Made by a program: the position numbers and the translations under genes. Positions 55,159 through 63,437 of a stretch of 64,000 nt of DNA are shown piece by piece; positions within the stretch are counted from its first letter, which is position 1, and each line of letters begins with the position of its first letter. The notes under the pieces are model-generated. The model was not told where the DNA came from. It was given only the letters and a program-made list of their open reading frames with translations, and did not search any database. The stretch spans positions 1 through 64,000 of the forward strand of contig JALNXN010000005.1 of NCBI GenBank assembly GCA_023230325.1, read 5' to 3'. This DNA is from an archaeon (GTDB lineage: Archaea; Iainarchaeota; Iainarchaeia; Iainarchaeales; CSSED10-239).

Positions 55159-56580
55159 CTATTTCATTTTGGAGAAAAAAGAAATTGCAACTTCTAATTC
55201 TCTATGAGTCTTTGCATACTCTTGAATGGTTATGCCTTTTTGATAAGCCTCACAAGCCTGAACTAAAGCAATTGCACCTTCTCTTGTCCCATTTGGGTGT
55301 GCATGAGCACCGGCCCCCATAGTTGTTATAAAGTCAACATTTCCCATAACATCAATGAACGGTTTTAATAAAGTTGGATTTAGACCACCAGAAATTATTG
55401 GAACAGTCTTTTTCATACCTCTCCAAGAATCATCCTCTAAGATTATGTGTTTTGCTAAATCTAATTTTGCTAACTTAATGGAATCTACATCATCTTCAGG
55501 AATTCTACCCCAATTTTGATTAAAGAAGTGTCCTTTATCTTTAAATAATTGAATGTTATGTGCAGCAACAACGTCCTTGCTAGTAGACCCACTCATCTTT
55601 CCTACCCCAGCAGTTCCTGTATGCATTCCTGATGCTCCAGCAAGTCTTGCAAATTTAGAAAGAACTAATACTGAAAAGCCAAAAGGGTTTTCTTCTCTTG
55701 TAAAGGCTCCATGTGCAGCTCTATGGAAATGTAAAAAAACATTTGGGTATTTTCTTCTAAGTGTTTGAACAGCCATCCACCCAGCAGTAATCCCATCAAT
55801 TAAAAATGCATAACTTCCTGGTTCAAAACCAGCATTAACAATCATCTCACATCTTTCAATCATAGTATCATAATCAGCAGCAGAAACATTAAATGAATGA
55901 ACTTTTTTCTTTCCTGTTTCTTTTACAGCTTTATCCATTGCCTGCTTTACATACTTCACCATCTTGTCATATGGACAAAAATCTTGGTTAGCCTGAGGTT
56001 CATCATTTTTAACAAAGTCTCCTCCACCAACCCAAAAGTCATAACAGACTTCTGCATACTCTGAAGCAATAAGCCCCATCTTTGGCTTAATTATTGTGCC
56101 TAAAATTGGTCTATCATAAACATCTAAATATTTTCTCATATCATCAATAGTGTAACTTGGACCATCATACTGTTCTAAAAAGCTTGGAGAAAACCAAACA
56201 TCTAAAAGTTTTAAAGCACTTACTTTTTTCATACCCAAGACATTTCCAACAATATAAGTTAAAATGTTTTGAATATTTCCACCTCTGTCAAACAGCCTCC
56301 AAGGATAAGCAATCCATACTAAATTTTTACTTAAGTCAACTTCATAAACCAAAGCATTCATTTCTCTTGAAAAAGAAGTTGCAGTCTTTACAGGAAAGTT
56401 AGTTCCTGTGGAAGATTCTGAAGCAACCTCACAAGCTGCCTGTAGAATATTTAAATCTCCACCTGGTAACAGATGGAAAACTCCTAACAGGTATTCTCCA
56501 TTTTTGGGATTTTCTAAATTTAAATTTAAGTAAGTTAATTGTTTTTCATTAAGTGTTTTTACAAGTTCTTTAAAATCCAT
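55159..56580 (-). CDS. rbcL: RuBisCO large subunit, form II/III type
   Basis: A 473-residue ribulose-1,5-bisphosphate carboxylase. Active-site residues are present: Lys in GTIIKPKMGL, the carbamylated Lys with metal ligands in GGGDFVKNDEP, His in FLHFHRAAHGA, loop-6 Lys in GVGKMSGS and the phosphate loops ISGGL and MGAGAHAHPNG. The NDEPQANQDFCP segment matches form II (NDEPQGNQ) rather than form III. With ribose-1,5-bisphosphate isomerase (22.9 kb) it would convert AMP-derived sugar and CO2 to 3-phosphoglycerate. It has a strong GGAGG ribosome-binding site, unlike the GGTGA of most neighbours. Confidence 0.95.
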   Translation of the reverse strand: MDFKELVKTLNEKQLTYLNLNLENPKNGEYLLGVFHLLPGGDLNILQAACEVASESSTGTNFPVKTATSFSREMNALVYEVDLSKNLVWIAYPWRLFDRGGNIQNILTYIVGNVLGMKKVSALKLLDVWFSPSFLEQYDGPSYTIDDMRKYLDVYDRPILGTIIKPKMGLIASEYAEVCYDFWVGGGDFVKNDEPQANQDFCPYDKMVKYVKQAMDKAVKETGKKKVHSFNVSAADYDTMIERCEMIVNAGFEPGSYAFLIDGITAGWMAVQTLRRKYPNVFLHFHRAAHGAFTREENPFGFSVLVLSKFARLAGASGMHTGTAGVGKMSGSTSKDVVAAHNIQLFKDKGHFFNQNWGRIPEDDVDSIKLAKLDLAKHIILEDDSWRGMKKTVPIISGGLNPTLLKPFIDVMGNVDFITTMGAGAHAHPNGTREGAIALVQACEAYQKGITIQEYAKTHRELEVAISFFSKMK

Positions 56581-56676
56581 AAATATTCCTCCAAATGTTA
56601 TTCAAATAATAGTAACACAAAACAATTATAAAGTAATAGTATGCTTTTTTTAAAAAATCAAATTAAAAAAATTAAA

Positions 56677-57570
56677 TTATTTAAGATCTCTTTTCAAATA
56701 ATCTATATATGGAGATTTATAAGAAGAAAGATTATCAGAGCCTTTAGAAATTAAAACATTAATCTTCTCTAATAAAAAATTAGATTCTAGAACCTTTGGC
56801 AAAATCACTAGATCTGCACCATGCTCATACAATTTTAAAACCTGATCTTTATTTTCTGCTCTACAATAAACTATTAACTTTGGATTAATTGTTTTTCCTG
56901 TTTTTAAAAACCTAATAATTGTATCAAATCTAGGTAATGTTAAAATTACTGCTTTTGCATTTAATAGCCTTAGAGAGTTTATGACCTCTTCATTATTGAT
57001 GTCTCCACAAACACAATTTACTTTCTTTTTAATTAATGGGATTATTTTATCAGGATTTTGATCAACAACAACATACGGGATATTTATGTCTCTACCCATA
57101 ACAGTTCTAATAGCCTCACCAACATCATCAGACCCAACAATAACAATATGGTTTTCTAACTTCTTTGGAATGTTTTTTAAATAATTTACTTTCCTATTAA
57201 CATACCTTGATTTGAATTTAGAAAAGAATGGTTTTAAGTAATTGAAAATATTATCACTGTAATTGTATAGATAAGGGGTAAGTAACATTGATAGAGAAGT
57301 AATAATAATTATTACAGAATATTGAGATTGTGTTAACTGCCCTAAAATCCACCCCTGCATAGCTAAGATCAAAGAAAATTCAAAGACCTGTGTTAAAATT
57401 ATTGTTGACTTGGTTGATATTCTTGAACCATACCCTGAAAGTAGCAAGGTAAAGAAATGAATGAGAGGTTTAACTAAAAAGACAAAAAGAAATAAACCCA
57501 AAAACAAAATAAAAACCCCACCTTTGAAATTAAAGGAAAGCTGCATACCTAAAGACACAAAAAAGATCAT
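56677..57570 (-). pseudogene. Kef-type cation/proton antiporter, C-terminal part (TrkA-N domain)
   Basis: A 297-residue open stretch, which really continues upstream to about 57745. It holds the last transmembrane helices (SLGMQLSFNF onward) and a Rossmann TrkA-N nucleotide-binding domain (NHIVIVGSDDVGEAIRTVMG, then VVVDQNPDK and VNCVCGDI), the regulatory part of KefB/CPA2 antiporters. It is separated from the N-terminal part by a frameshift. The ATG used here lies inside a membrane segment and is not a natural start. Confidence 0.75.
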
Positions 57571-57712
57571 AGATAAAAGATTTCTAAGACCTGAAACCTT
57601 ATTTGAAATTTCTAGATTGTATGGGAATATGGAGATTGCTAAACCTCCAATAAACGCACCAACAGCAATATCAAAATTTAAAAATAAAGAAACTAAAATA
57701 AATAAAAAACAA

Positions 57713-58315
57713 CTACCAATTGAGAGTAGGAAAAAAACCAGGACCTGACTTAAAGGTTTGTTTAATAATTACAGGGTAAACAAACTTATTTAGTAAGAAC
57801 GCAAGAACAATTAGAATAATTGTTTTTCCTATAACTGTAAAGATTAAAACACTTGAAAAATTTAGAACGTCTTTTAAGATTGGAATTGCCAAAATTGCAA
57901 TAAAGTCTTCAACTAATAAAATACCAATGCTTATCTTTCCTTGTAAAGAACTAATCTCAAAATTGTCTAATAAGATTTTTGCAACTAACATTGTGGAGCT
58001 AAAAGACAAAATAAAACTTAAATATAAAGCTTGAACAAAATCAATTACAAATAGATTTTTTAAAAGCATTAATAATAAAAAAGTTAAAATTATGTTAATT
58101 ACAGGCAACACAAACACAGAAACATTTATTTTCTTTAATTGCTTTAGATCTGTGCTTATCCCAACACTGAACAATAAAAAGGCAATTCCAATTTTTGAAA
58201 GTAAGATTATCTCTTCTGTATTTGAAACCCAACCAAAGACCAAAGGCCCAATCAAGATACCAGTAACTATGTATGCTAAAATTGAAGGTTGTTTAAATCT
58301 ATTAAAAATGTACAT
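57713..58315 (-). pseudogene. Kef-type cation/proton antiporter, N-terminal part
   Basis: A 200-residue piece with about six transmembrane helices typical of CPA2 antiporters (QPSILAYIVTGILIGPLVFG, LFSVGISTDLKQLKK, SFILSFSSTMLVAK). The frame stops at 57713 after GPGFFPTLNW, while the C-terminal frame opens across the same bases, around a T7 run (A7 on the plus strand, 57731-57737). The frame is also open upstream of 58315 to about 58395 and encodes a good first helix (FNIDFIITFSILVIAAT), but no ATG, GTG or TTG is available there. Frameshift may be real, programmed or an error. Confidence 0.75.
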
Positions 58316-58497
58316 AATAATTGTTGCTGCAATTACAAGAATACTAAATGTTATTATAAAATCTATATTAAAATTTCCTTTAATAAAAAGCTTAAGTTAA
58401 TAGTAATTATAAAAAGAATGTTTTAAAAATATATTGTATATACTATTTATATTAAAAGAAATTTACAAAGTATATTGGACAAGAAATAAGATTTGAT

Positions 58498-58920
58498 ATG
58501 GCAGAATATTTGGTTAAAGATTCCTTAAATGATTTTAAAAACATCAATAAGATTTATACAGATTGTCAAGACCTACATATAACTAAGGCTTTTTCTGAAA
58601 AGACTTTTTTAAGAATCTATAAAAAATGTACTAAATTAAAACTTATAACTGTCTCTAAATCTACAAAAGAAAGATTAAGTAATGACACTAAAAAATTAAT
58701 TTTAAAAAAAAGAATTAAATTGTATGTTAAAAATGAACAAGGCAGACCAATAAACATCTCTTTATCTAAACTAAATAAGATTTTGGAAATGTACAAAGAC
58801 TATTCTTACAGGGACTTAGAGGAAAAGCTAAAGATTCCAAAATCAACCATACATTATCTGATTAAGAAATCAAAAAAGAAAAAGCTAAAAGATGGGGATA
58901 AAATTATTTACTTAAAATGA
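58498..58920 (+). CDS. Basic helix-turn-helix protein
   Basis: A 140-residue, very lysine-rich protein. The C-terminal 45 residues (KDYSYRDLEEKLKIPKSTIH, then YLIKKSKKKKL) form a clear HTH: a sensor-like YSYRDLEEKL helix, a turn and the recognition helix PKSTIHYLIK. The N-terminal 70 residues are helical and have no known domain. It diverges from the Kef-type gene and might regulate it, by position only. No family recognised. Confidence 0.65.
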   Translation: MAEYLVKDSLNDFKNINKIYTDCQDLHITKAFSEKTFLRIYKKCTKLKLITVSKSTKERLSNDTKKLILKKRIKLYVKNEQGRPINISLSKLNKILEMYKDYSYRDLEEKLKIPKSTIHYLIKKSKKKKLKDGDKIIYLK

Positions 58921-58976
58921 CCTTTTTATTTTTGTAGTTTTAGAATTTGCAATTTTTTTAGTGTCAAATTTTTTTT

Positions 58977-59042
58977 AATTTATAATTTTCTTTAGTATCA
59001 ATTTATTTTAATTTATAATTTTCTTTAGTATCAATTTATTTT
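58977..59042. repeat. Two 33-bp tandem repeats in the gap 58921-59130
   Basis: Two exact 33-nt copies starting at 58977 and 59010 (AATTTATAATTTTCTTTAGT plus ATCAATTTATTTT), followed by a diverged third at about 59043-59090. No other feature is seen in this 210-nt gap. Confidence 0.88.
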
Positions 59043-59130
59043 AATTTTAAATTTATAATCTATAATTATATTTAATATCAATTTATTTTAAGATAGAAAA
59101 GACAAGTGTTTTAAAAAAAGAAAATAATTT

Positions 59131-59619
59131 CTAAATAATGTTTGCATCTTTGTTAACACATCTGTAATTTACACAATCTAATTGAGGGTTTTTATTTTCA
59201 TCACATCTTTTTACTGGAAAATCATCAATTACAAGCACATGTGGTTTCTTGAAAGGACGTGTGATAATGTGTGTTACTTTTGAAACAAAATATCTCCTTT
59301 TACTATAGTCATGTGAAATCATATAAAAGTTATTTAGATTATACACCTTATTTTTATAAATATTAAAATTACAAGAATTATAGTCTGAAAGATTATCATA
59401 GTTTTTAAACAGACTAGGATTGTCTGTGTTTAGCAGATGTATGTTGGTGTTTATTGTCTCACATTCGTTAACAGTCAGGCAATAACTTAAATTATATAAC
59501 TCAGTGTTTAATTTTTTTTCAAAATAAGATTGGTAACTTAATTTCATAACAAAGAAAATAATAAGTGCAACAATTAAAATTAAGAAAGGAATTAATATAA
59601 AAAAATAAATTTTCTTCAT
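59131..59619 (-). CDS. Membrane-anchored protein of unknown function
   Basis: A 162-residue protein with one N-terminal transmembrane helix (FFILIPFLILIVALIIFFVM) and an outside domain with seven Cys (for example SYCLTVNECETIN, KRCDEN, LDCVNYRCVNK), which suggests disulfides. No family recognised. It stands downstream of prefoldin beta on the same strand, after a 115-nt gap. Confidence 0.5.
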   Translation of the reverse strand: MKKIYFFILIPFLILIVALIIFFVMKLSYQSYFEKKLNTELYNLSYCLTVNECETINTNIHLLNTDNPSLFKNYDNLSDYNSCNFNIYKNKVYNLNNFYMISHDYSKRRYFVSKVTHIITRPFKKPHVLVIDDFPVKRCDENKNPQLDCVNYRCVNKDANII

Positions 59620-59734
59620 AAACTTTTCCTTTCAACTTTTTAATTTAAAATTGTTTTTTAAGAATTGTTTTTTAAAATTAATGCCCTTTTATAATAATTT
59701 TAAATATTAAACTTCAAATCTTAAAAATTTAATC

Positions 59735-60097
59735 TTATGCAATTCCTTCTGAGCTATTTGTTGGCACCTTTTCTTCAGAATCAACAGTTTTTTTAGAAAC
59801 TTTACTTAACTCATTAAGCTTTGTGATAATGTCTGTTTCTTGTTTTTCAACAGTTTTAAGTTTTAGGTTTACTGTCTCTAGATTGTTTTTTGTGCTTTTA
59901 ATAACTCCCTCTTTGTCAGTCATAATAAGTACATTTCCTACACCCTTATAAACTTTTTTCTCTTTTGTAGCTTCTAGTTCTTTTATGGTTGATTCAAAGA
60001 TGTTTTTTTGAAGTTGTAATTGTTGTTTCTGTTGAGAAACATACATTAGTTGTTGTCTATAATTATTCATCATATTTGTATTTTTATTTTCGCTCAT
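59735..60097 (-). CDS. pfdB: Prefoldin beta subunit
   Basis: A 120-residue chaperone subunit that delivers unfolded proteins to the thermosome. The pattern is two long coiled-coil helices joined by a beta hairpin (KVYKGVGNVLIMTDKEGVI). The C-terminal tail is Ser/Glu-rich. Its ATG overlaps the stop of the Pcc1 gene (ATGA). It ends the conserved exosome superoperon, where it is usually found. Confidence 0.92.
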   Translation of the reverse strand: MSENKNTNMMNNYRQQLMYVSQQKQQLQLQKNIFESTIKELEATKEKKVYKGVGNVLIMTDKEGVIKSTKNNLETVNLKLKTVEKQETDIITKLNELSKVSKKTVDSEEKVPTNSSEGIA

Positions 60098-60339
60098 AAT
60101 TCCACCTCATAAATTTTGAAAATTAATTCAAGTATACTAATTATCATGTTATTCGTTGCCTTTAAAGCAATTATGTCTTTTGCATAGATTTTAATAACAA
60201 TTAAATTGTTTTCAATAATTACTTCTGCTTTTGATCTCTTATATTCCTTTCTTTTCAATTCCAAGTCAAGTAATTTTTTTAGTTGTTCACAATTTTTTGA
60301 CTTTATTACAATTTCAGAAGAGATTACAGCATCAATCAC
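60094..60339 (-). CDS. pcc1: KEOPS complex subunit Pcc1
   Basis: An 81-residue dimerising subunit of KEOPS, which makes the t6A base of tRNAs together with Kae1, Bud32 and Cgi121. The pattern VISSEIVIKSKN ... IKIYAKDIIALKATNNMIIS is that of archaeal Pcc1. It overlaps its neighbours on both sides (ATGA pairs), so it is translated in step with the Brix-domain and prefoldin genes. Kae1 and Bud32 are not in this window. Confidence 0.85.
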   Translation of the reverse strand: MIDAVISSEIVIKSKNCEQLKKLLDLELKRKEYKRSKAEVIIENNLIVIKIYAKDIIALKATNNMIISILELIFKIYEVEL

Positions 60340-60833
60340 TTTTTGTCACAATTTAATAGTTCTAACTTAAAGCCTAAATAATTACCATCTAATCTAAATT
60401 CAAAAATGTTTTCTAGATCTTCTTGCTCAAGTTTATTTTTGCAAAAAAATAAACCATAATGTTTATCTTTGGATTTATATTTATCTTCTAGAAAATAAAA
60501 AATCTTTGTTTGATCAAAAAAAGAAAACTTATTTTCTTCAATTTTTTTAAAAGGTATAAGATGTCTTAGGTCAATAACTTTAAAAATATATTCCTTGTCT
60601 ACCAAATATCCATCTTTTGTAAACTTATAAATTCTTAATAGAAAATCTAAGTTTTTAGTAAAGCAGACAATAAAGTAAGTAACTCCAAAATATTCTAGCT
60701 TTTTAAAGATATTATTAAGATTTGTGTTTCCTCTAGGAATATATTTTAAATCAGGTAAAAACTTTATTAAATATTTTACAAACCTTTTACTAATTATTGT
60801 TGATTTTCTTGAGCAAGTAATATACACACTCAT
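60336..60833 (-). CDS. Brix-domain ribosome-biogenesis protein
   Basis: A 165-residue protein of the archaeal Imp4/Brix type. The N-terminus MSVYITCSRKSTIISKRFVK followed by YIPRGNTNLNN and later a basic C-terminal half resemble the single-Brix archaeal Mil protein, which works in large-subunit assembly. The likeness is moderate. Position between rpoP and pcc1 in the exosome superoperon supports this, as Brix genes are often found there. Confidence 0.78.
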   Translation of the reverse strand: MSVYITCSRKSTIISKRFVKYLIKFLPDLKYIPRGNTNLNNIFKKLEYFGVTYFIVCFTKNLDFLLRIYKFTKDGYLVDKEYIFKVIDLRHLIPFKKIEENKFSFFDQTKIFYFLEDKYKSKDKHYGLFFCKNKLEQEDLENIFEFRLDGNYLGFKLELLNCDKK

Positions 60834-60836
60834 AAT

Positions 60837-60965
60837 CTATATTGCCTTAACTTTCTTTAAAACCGGCTCTCTTTTTTTATAGAATATTCTAGATCCGCAC
60901 TCCCTACATTTATCATTTTCAGGAATCTGATCATAAAGGATTTTACATCTTGAACAAACATACAT
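60837..60965 (-). CDS. rpoP: DNA-directed RNA polymerase subunit P (Rpb12)
   Basis: A 42-residue zinc-ribbon subunit: MYVCSRCKILYDQIPENDKC then RECGSRIFYKKREPVLKKVK. The four Cys (CSRC and CREC) bind one zinc and SRIFYKKRxPVxKxVKA is the archaeal RpoP signature. The ATG at 60965 is chosen because GTGA lies 5 nt upstream; an in-frame ATG at 60980 overlaps that site. It lies between L37Ae and the Brix-domain gene, as in many archaea. Confidence 0.92.
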   Translation of the reverse strand: MYVCSRCKILYDQIPENDKCRECGSRIFYKKREPVLKKVKAI

Positions 60966-61042
60966 ATTTATCACATTCATTTTTTAATTTTTTTGAAAAT
61001 TTCTTTTTTAAATTTAAATAAATTTGTTTAAAAAAAACAAAT

Positions 61043-61264
61043 CTATTTTTGATCTAACTTATATGCAGCACCTGAAATTGAAGTCTCACATTTACTGCAT
61101 TTAAAGATACCTTTTGCCTGTCTTTTAATTGTTCCTTTATAACCACAATTTGGACAAACATAACTTTTTTTATCAGTCTTTACAGCAAGAAGAAATTTTT
61201 GTCTAATTCCTCTTCCCCCTCTAACACCGTGTTTTCCAGTTACTTTAACTTTCTTAGTTGTCAT
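61043..61264 (-). CDS. rpl37ae: Large ribosomal subunit protein eL43 (L37Ae)
   Basis: A 73-residue zinc-ribbon ribosomal protein. The signature VTGKHGVRGGRGIRQKFLLA and zinc ligands CPNC and CSKC are present. A GTGAT ribosome-binding site precedes the ATG. It follows rrp42 by 16 nt, its usual position in the archaeal exosome superoperon. Length is slightly short of other archaeal members because the C-terminus is trimmed. Confidence 0.95.
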   Translation of the reverse strand: MTTKKVKVTGKHGVRGGRGIRQKFLLAVKTDKKSYVCPNCGYKGTIKRQAKGIFKCSKCETSISGAAYKLDQK

Positions 61265-61279
61265 TTTAAATCACATTTT

Positions 61280-62089
61280 TTATTTTCTTGAGTCTAAAAT
61301 TATTTTAGAAAATTCTGCATATTTACCAACAGCAGTGTCTATCATAAAATTAATTTCTTCTTCACTAAATACTCCACCTTTAGTTTTATGACAAGAGGTT
61401 ACAGTATCTCCAACAATTCCTAAACTAAATCTTGCTGAAGAAGCTAATTCCTCAACCTGATTTGAATCAAGAATTATCTTGTCTGCAACTTTATCAAAAG
61501 TAATTGATACTGGTATGTTTTTTAAATTCATACTAATATCTTTATCTGTGTATTCCTTTAAGATAATATTATAATTCTCATCTAACTTTGGAATTTTTGC
61601 ATTCATCAAGGCAGTAATTGCTGCAAGTTGTGTAGCGTCTATCAAGTTACCATCAGCATTAACTGCAATACAATCAATAAAAGCTATAAAGACTTTTTCA
61701 CCAGGAACAATTGCAAGATCCTCAAAATTGATAATGTTTGCATGTCTAATTGCTCTGTCAGCCACTCTTCCAAACTCCACAGCATCAATTTGTGGTGGTC
61801 CTGTGATAAAATTTGGAGAGGACAGTCCTGAAAGTTCTAGATTTAAAGACATACTTCCTTTGTCAGGGGAGTCAGGATAAGGAGTTCCAACTACAAACTT
61901 TATTCCTGCAATTATCTCTGTATTTCCTAACTTTACCCAGGAAGAACCATCTGCTGATGGTAAAAAACCTGTCTTTATTTCTAAGTTTCTATATTCTAAA
62001 AGATCTCTTCCATCTTTTCTTTTTCCTAATTTTATTGATTCTAAAATTTCTTTAGAATTTACTAAATCCACTGAATTTATACTACTCAT
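61280..62089 (-). CDS. rrp42: Exosome subunit Rrp42
   Basis: A 269-residue RNase PH-fold subunit, non-catalytic, that forms the hexamer ring with Rrp41. The start MSSINSVDLVNSKEILESIK, GKRKDGRDLLEYRNLEIKTG and the VNADGNLIDATQLAAITALM segment are typical. The ATG at 62089 is chosen because GGTGAT precedes it; the upstream in-frame ATG at 62101 is part of the preceding gene's end. It overlaps the rrp41 stop by 8 nt. Confidence 0.95.
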   Translation of the reverse strand: MSSINSVDLVNSKEILESIKLGKRKDGRDLLEYRNLEIKTGFLPSADGSSWVKLGNTEIIAGIKFVVGTPYPDSPDKGSMSLNLELSGLSSPNFITGPPQIDAVEFGRVADRAIRHANIINFEDLAIVPGEKVFIAFIDCIAVNADGNLIDATQLAAITALMNAKIPKLDENYNIILKEYTDKDISMNLKNIPVSITFDKVADKIILDSNQVEELASSARFSLGIVGDTVTSCHKTKGGVFSEEEINFMIDTAVGKYAEFSKIILDSRK

Positions 62090-62786
62090 TAATATCACCA
62101 TCTACAGGGTATTTTTTTAAAAGTGCATTTTTTTGAAAATCATAAACTTTTTCTGCACCTTTCAACCCAATTGAAATCATTTTTTTCCAATCTTCTTTTT
62201 TAACAAAACCATCCATCTGCAAAAGCACAATTTCCTTTTGAGGCATCAAAACCCCAATTGCTGTGTCAACTGCATCTTCTGCATCTTCTTCCTCTTTTGT
62301 TAAGTCTAAGATAAATTCTCCATTTGCTCTTCCTGAAGCAACAGCACTTACAATTCCGTTCATTGGAAGACCTGCATCAGCACAAGCAAGAGATGCAGCT
62401 GTTATTGCTGCTGCTCTAGTTCCTGCATTTGAGGAAAGAATAACTGTGTCAATATCAATTACTGTGTTTGGAAATTTTTCAACCTGAATTGCAGATTCTA
62501 AAGAAAATCCAGAAACTAAAGAAATTTCTTTATCTCTTTTTGCAGGGACAGGAGATTTTCTTTCTCCAACTGAAAAGGGAGCCATTCTATATCTATAGTC
62601 AACAACTGCTTTTTCAGAGTTTGCTAAGTGCTTTGGAAAAATTGGTCTTGGACCATGAACAGTTGCAATAACTGTGTTATTTCCCCATTCTAAATAACAA
62701 GAACCATCTGCACTTTTAACTACACCTAACTCTACTTTCATAGGTCTAAGTTCATCATTTTTTCTACCATCTAATCTTTTTGTCAT
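62082..62786 (-). CDS. rrp41: Exosome exonuclease subunit Rrp41
   Basis: A 234-residue phosphorolytic 3'-5' exoribonuclease, the catalytic partner of Rrp42. RLDGRKNDELRPMKVELGVV, the VDYRYRMAPFS segment and the acidic active-site region LDLTKEEEDAEDAVDTAIGV, which contains the catalytic Asp residues, are all present. A GTGAT ribosome-binding site precedes the ATG. It starts 6 nt after rrp4 ends. Confidence 0.96.
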   Translation of the reverse strand: MTKRLDGRKNDELRPMKVELGVVKSADGSCYLEWGNNTVIATVHGPRPIFPKHLANSEKAVVDYRYRMAPFSVGERKSPVPAKRDKEISLVSGFSLESAIQVEKFPNTVIDIDTVILSSNAGTRAAAITAASLACADAGLPMNGIVSAVASGRANGEFILDLTKEEEDAEDAVDTAIGVLMPQKEIVLLQMDGFVKKEDWKKMISIGLKGAEKVYDFQKNALLKKYPVDGDINE

Positions 62787-62792
62787 AATTTA

Positions 62793-63413
62793 TCACTTTG
62801 TTTTATTTTTTTCTAAGAATTCTTTTACACTATTTGTTAAATTTGATTTTTGTGAGTTTTTAACAACTAAATCTAAAGCTCTAACTAATAGTTTTGGGTT
62901 TTTTGAAGAAAACCAAATCCATCCATTTTTACCAACCACAATATTTGATTGTGTGTTTTCTTTTAGAATATTTAACATAGATTCATTTTTACCAATAATT
63001 CTTGGAACCTTTACACAGGATGTGCTGTAGATTGTCCCAACAGGCAAAATATTTATGTTATCTAACTCTATAGAATCATTGTCAGAAATGTTTGCAATTC
63101 TTGCAAAAATTACTGTTCCAACATCTAACTTTCTTCTAAGTGTTGATTTTGGTAAGTAAGTGTCTGTTGGAGAATTAAATTCTAGAACATAACCAGTTGC
63201 AGCTTCTTGTTTAACAACACAGATTAAGCCATCTCCTGCACTTGGTGTATAAGCACCATTTAGAGCAATAACAGAAATATATTCTGGACTTTCTGAAAGA
63301 ATTCCAATTACAGAGCTATATATTTTGTTATTGTTAATGTACACATTTGAGCCTAGTTTTTTAATTTCAGAAGTTAAAAAATCTCCTGGCACAACTATTT
63401 TTTTTTCATTCAT
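62793..63413 (-). CDS. rrp4: Exosome RNA-binding subunit Rrp4
   Basis: A 206-residue cap protein that feeds RNA into the Rrp41/Rrp42 ring. It has an N-terminal domain (VVPGDFLTSEIKKLGSNVYI), an S1 domain (LDVGTVIFARIANIS) and a KH-like C-terminal region (VPRIIGKNESMLNIL with VVGKNGWIWF). A GTGAT ribosome-binding site precedes the ATG. It starts 24 nt after the SBDS gene. Confidence 0.94.
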   Translation of the reverse strand: MNEKKIVVPGDFLTSEIKKLGSNVYINNNKIYSSVIGILSESPEYISVIALNGAYTPSAGDGLICVVKQEAATGYVLEFNSPTDTYLPKSTLRRKLDVGTVIFARIANISDNDSIELDNINILPVGTIYSTSCVKVPRIIGKNESMLNILKENTQSNIVVGKNGWIWFSSKNPKLLVRALDLVVKNSQKSNLTNSVKEFLEKNKTK

Positions 63414-63437
63414 ATTTTATCACTTTTTTAATTTAAA

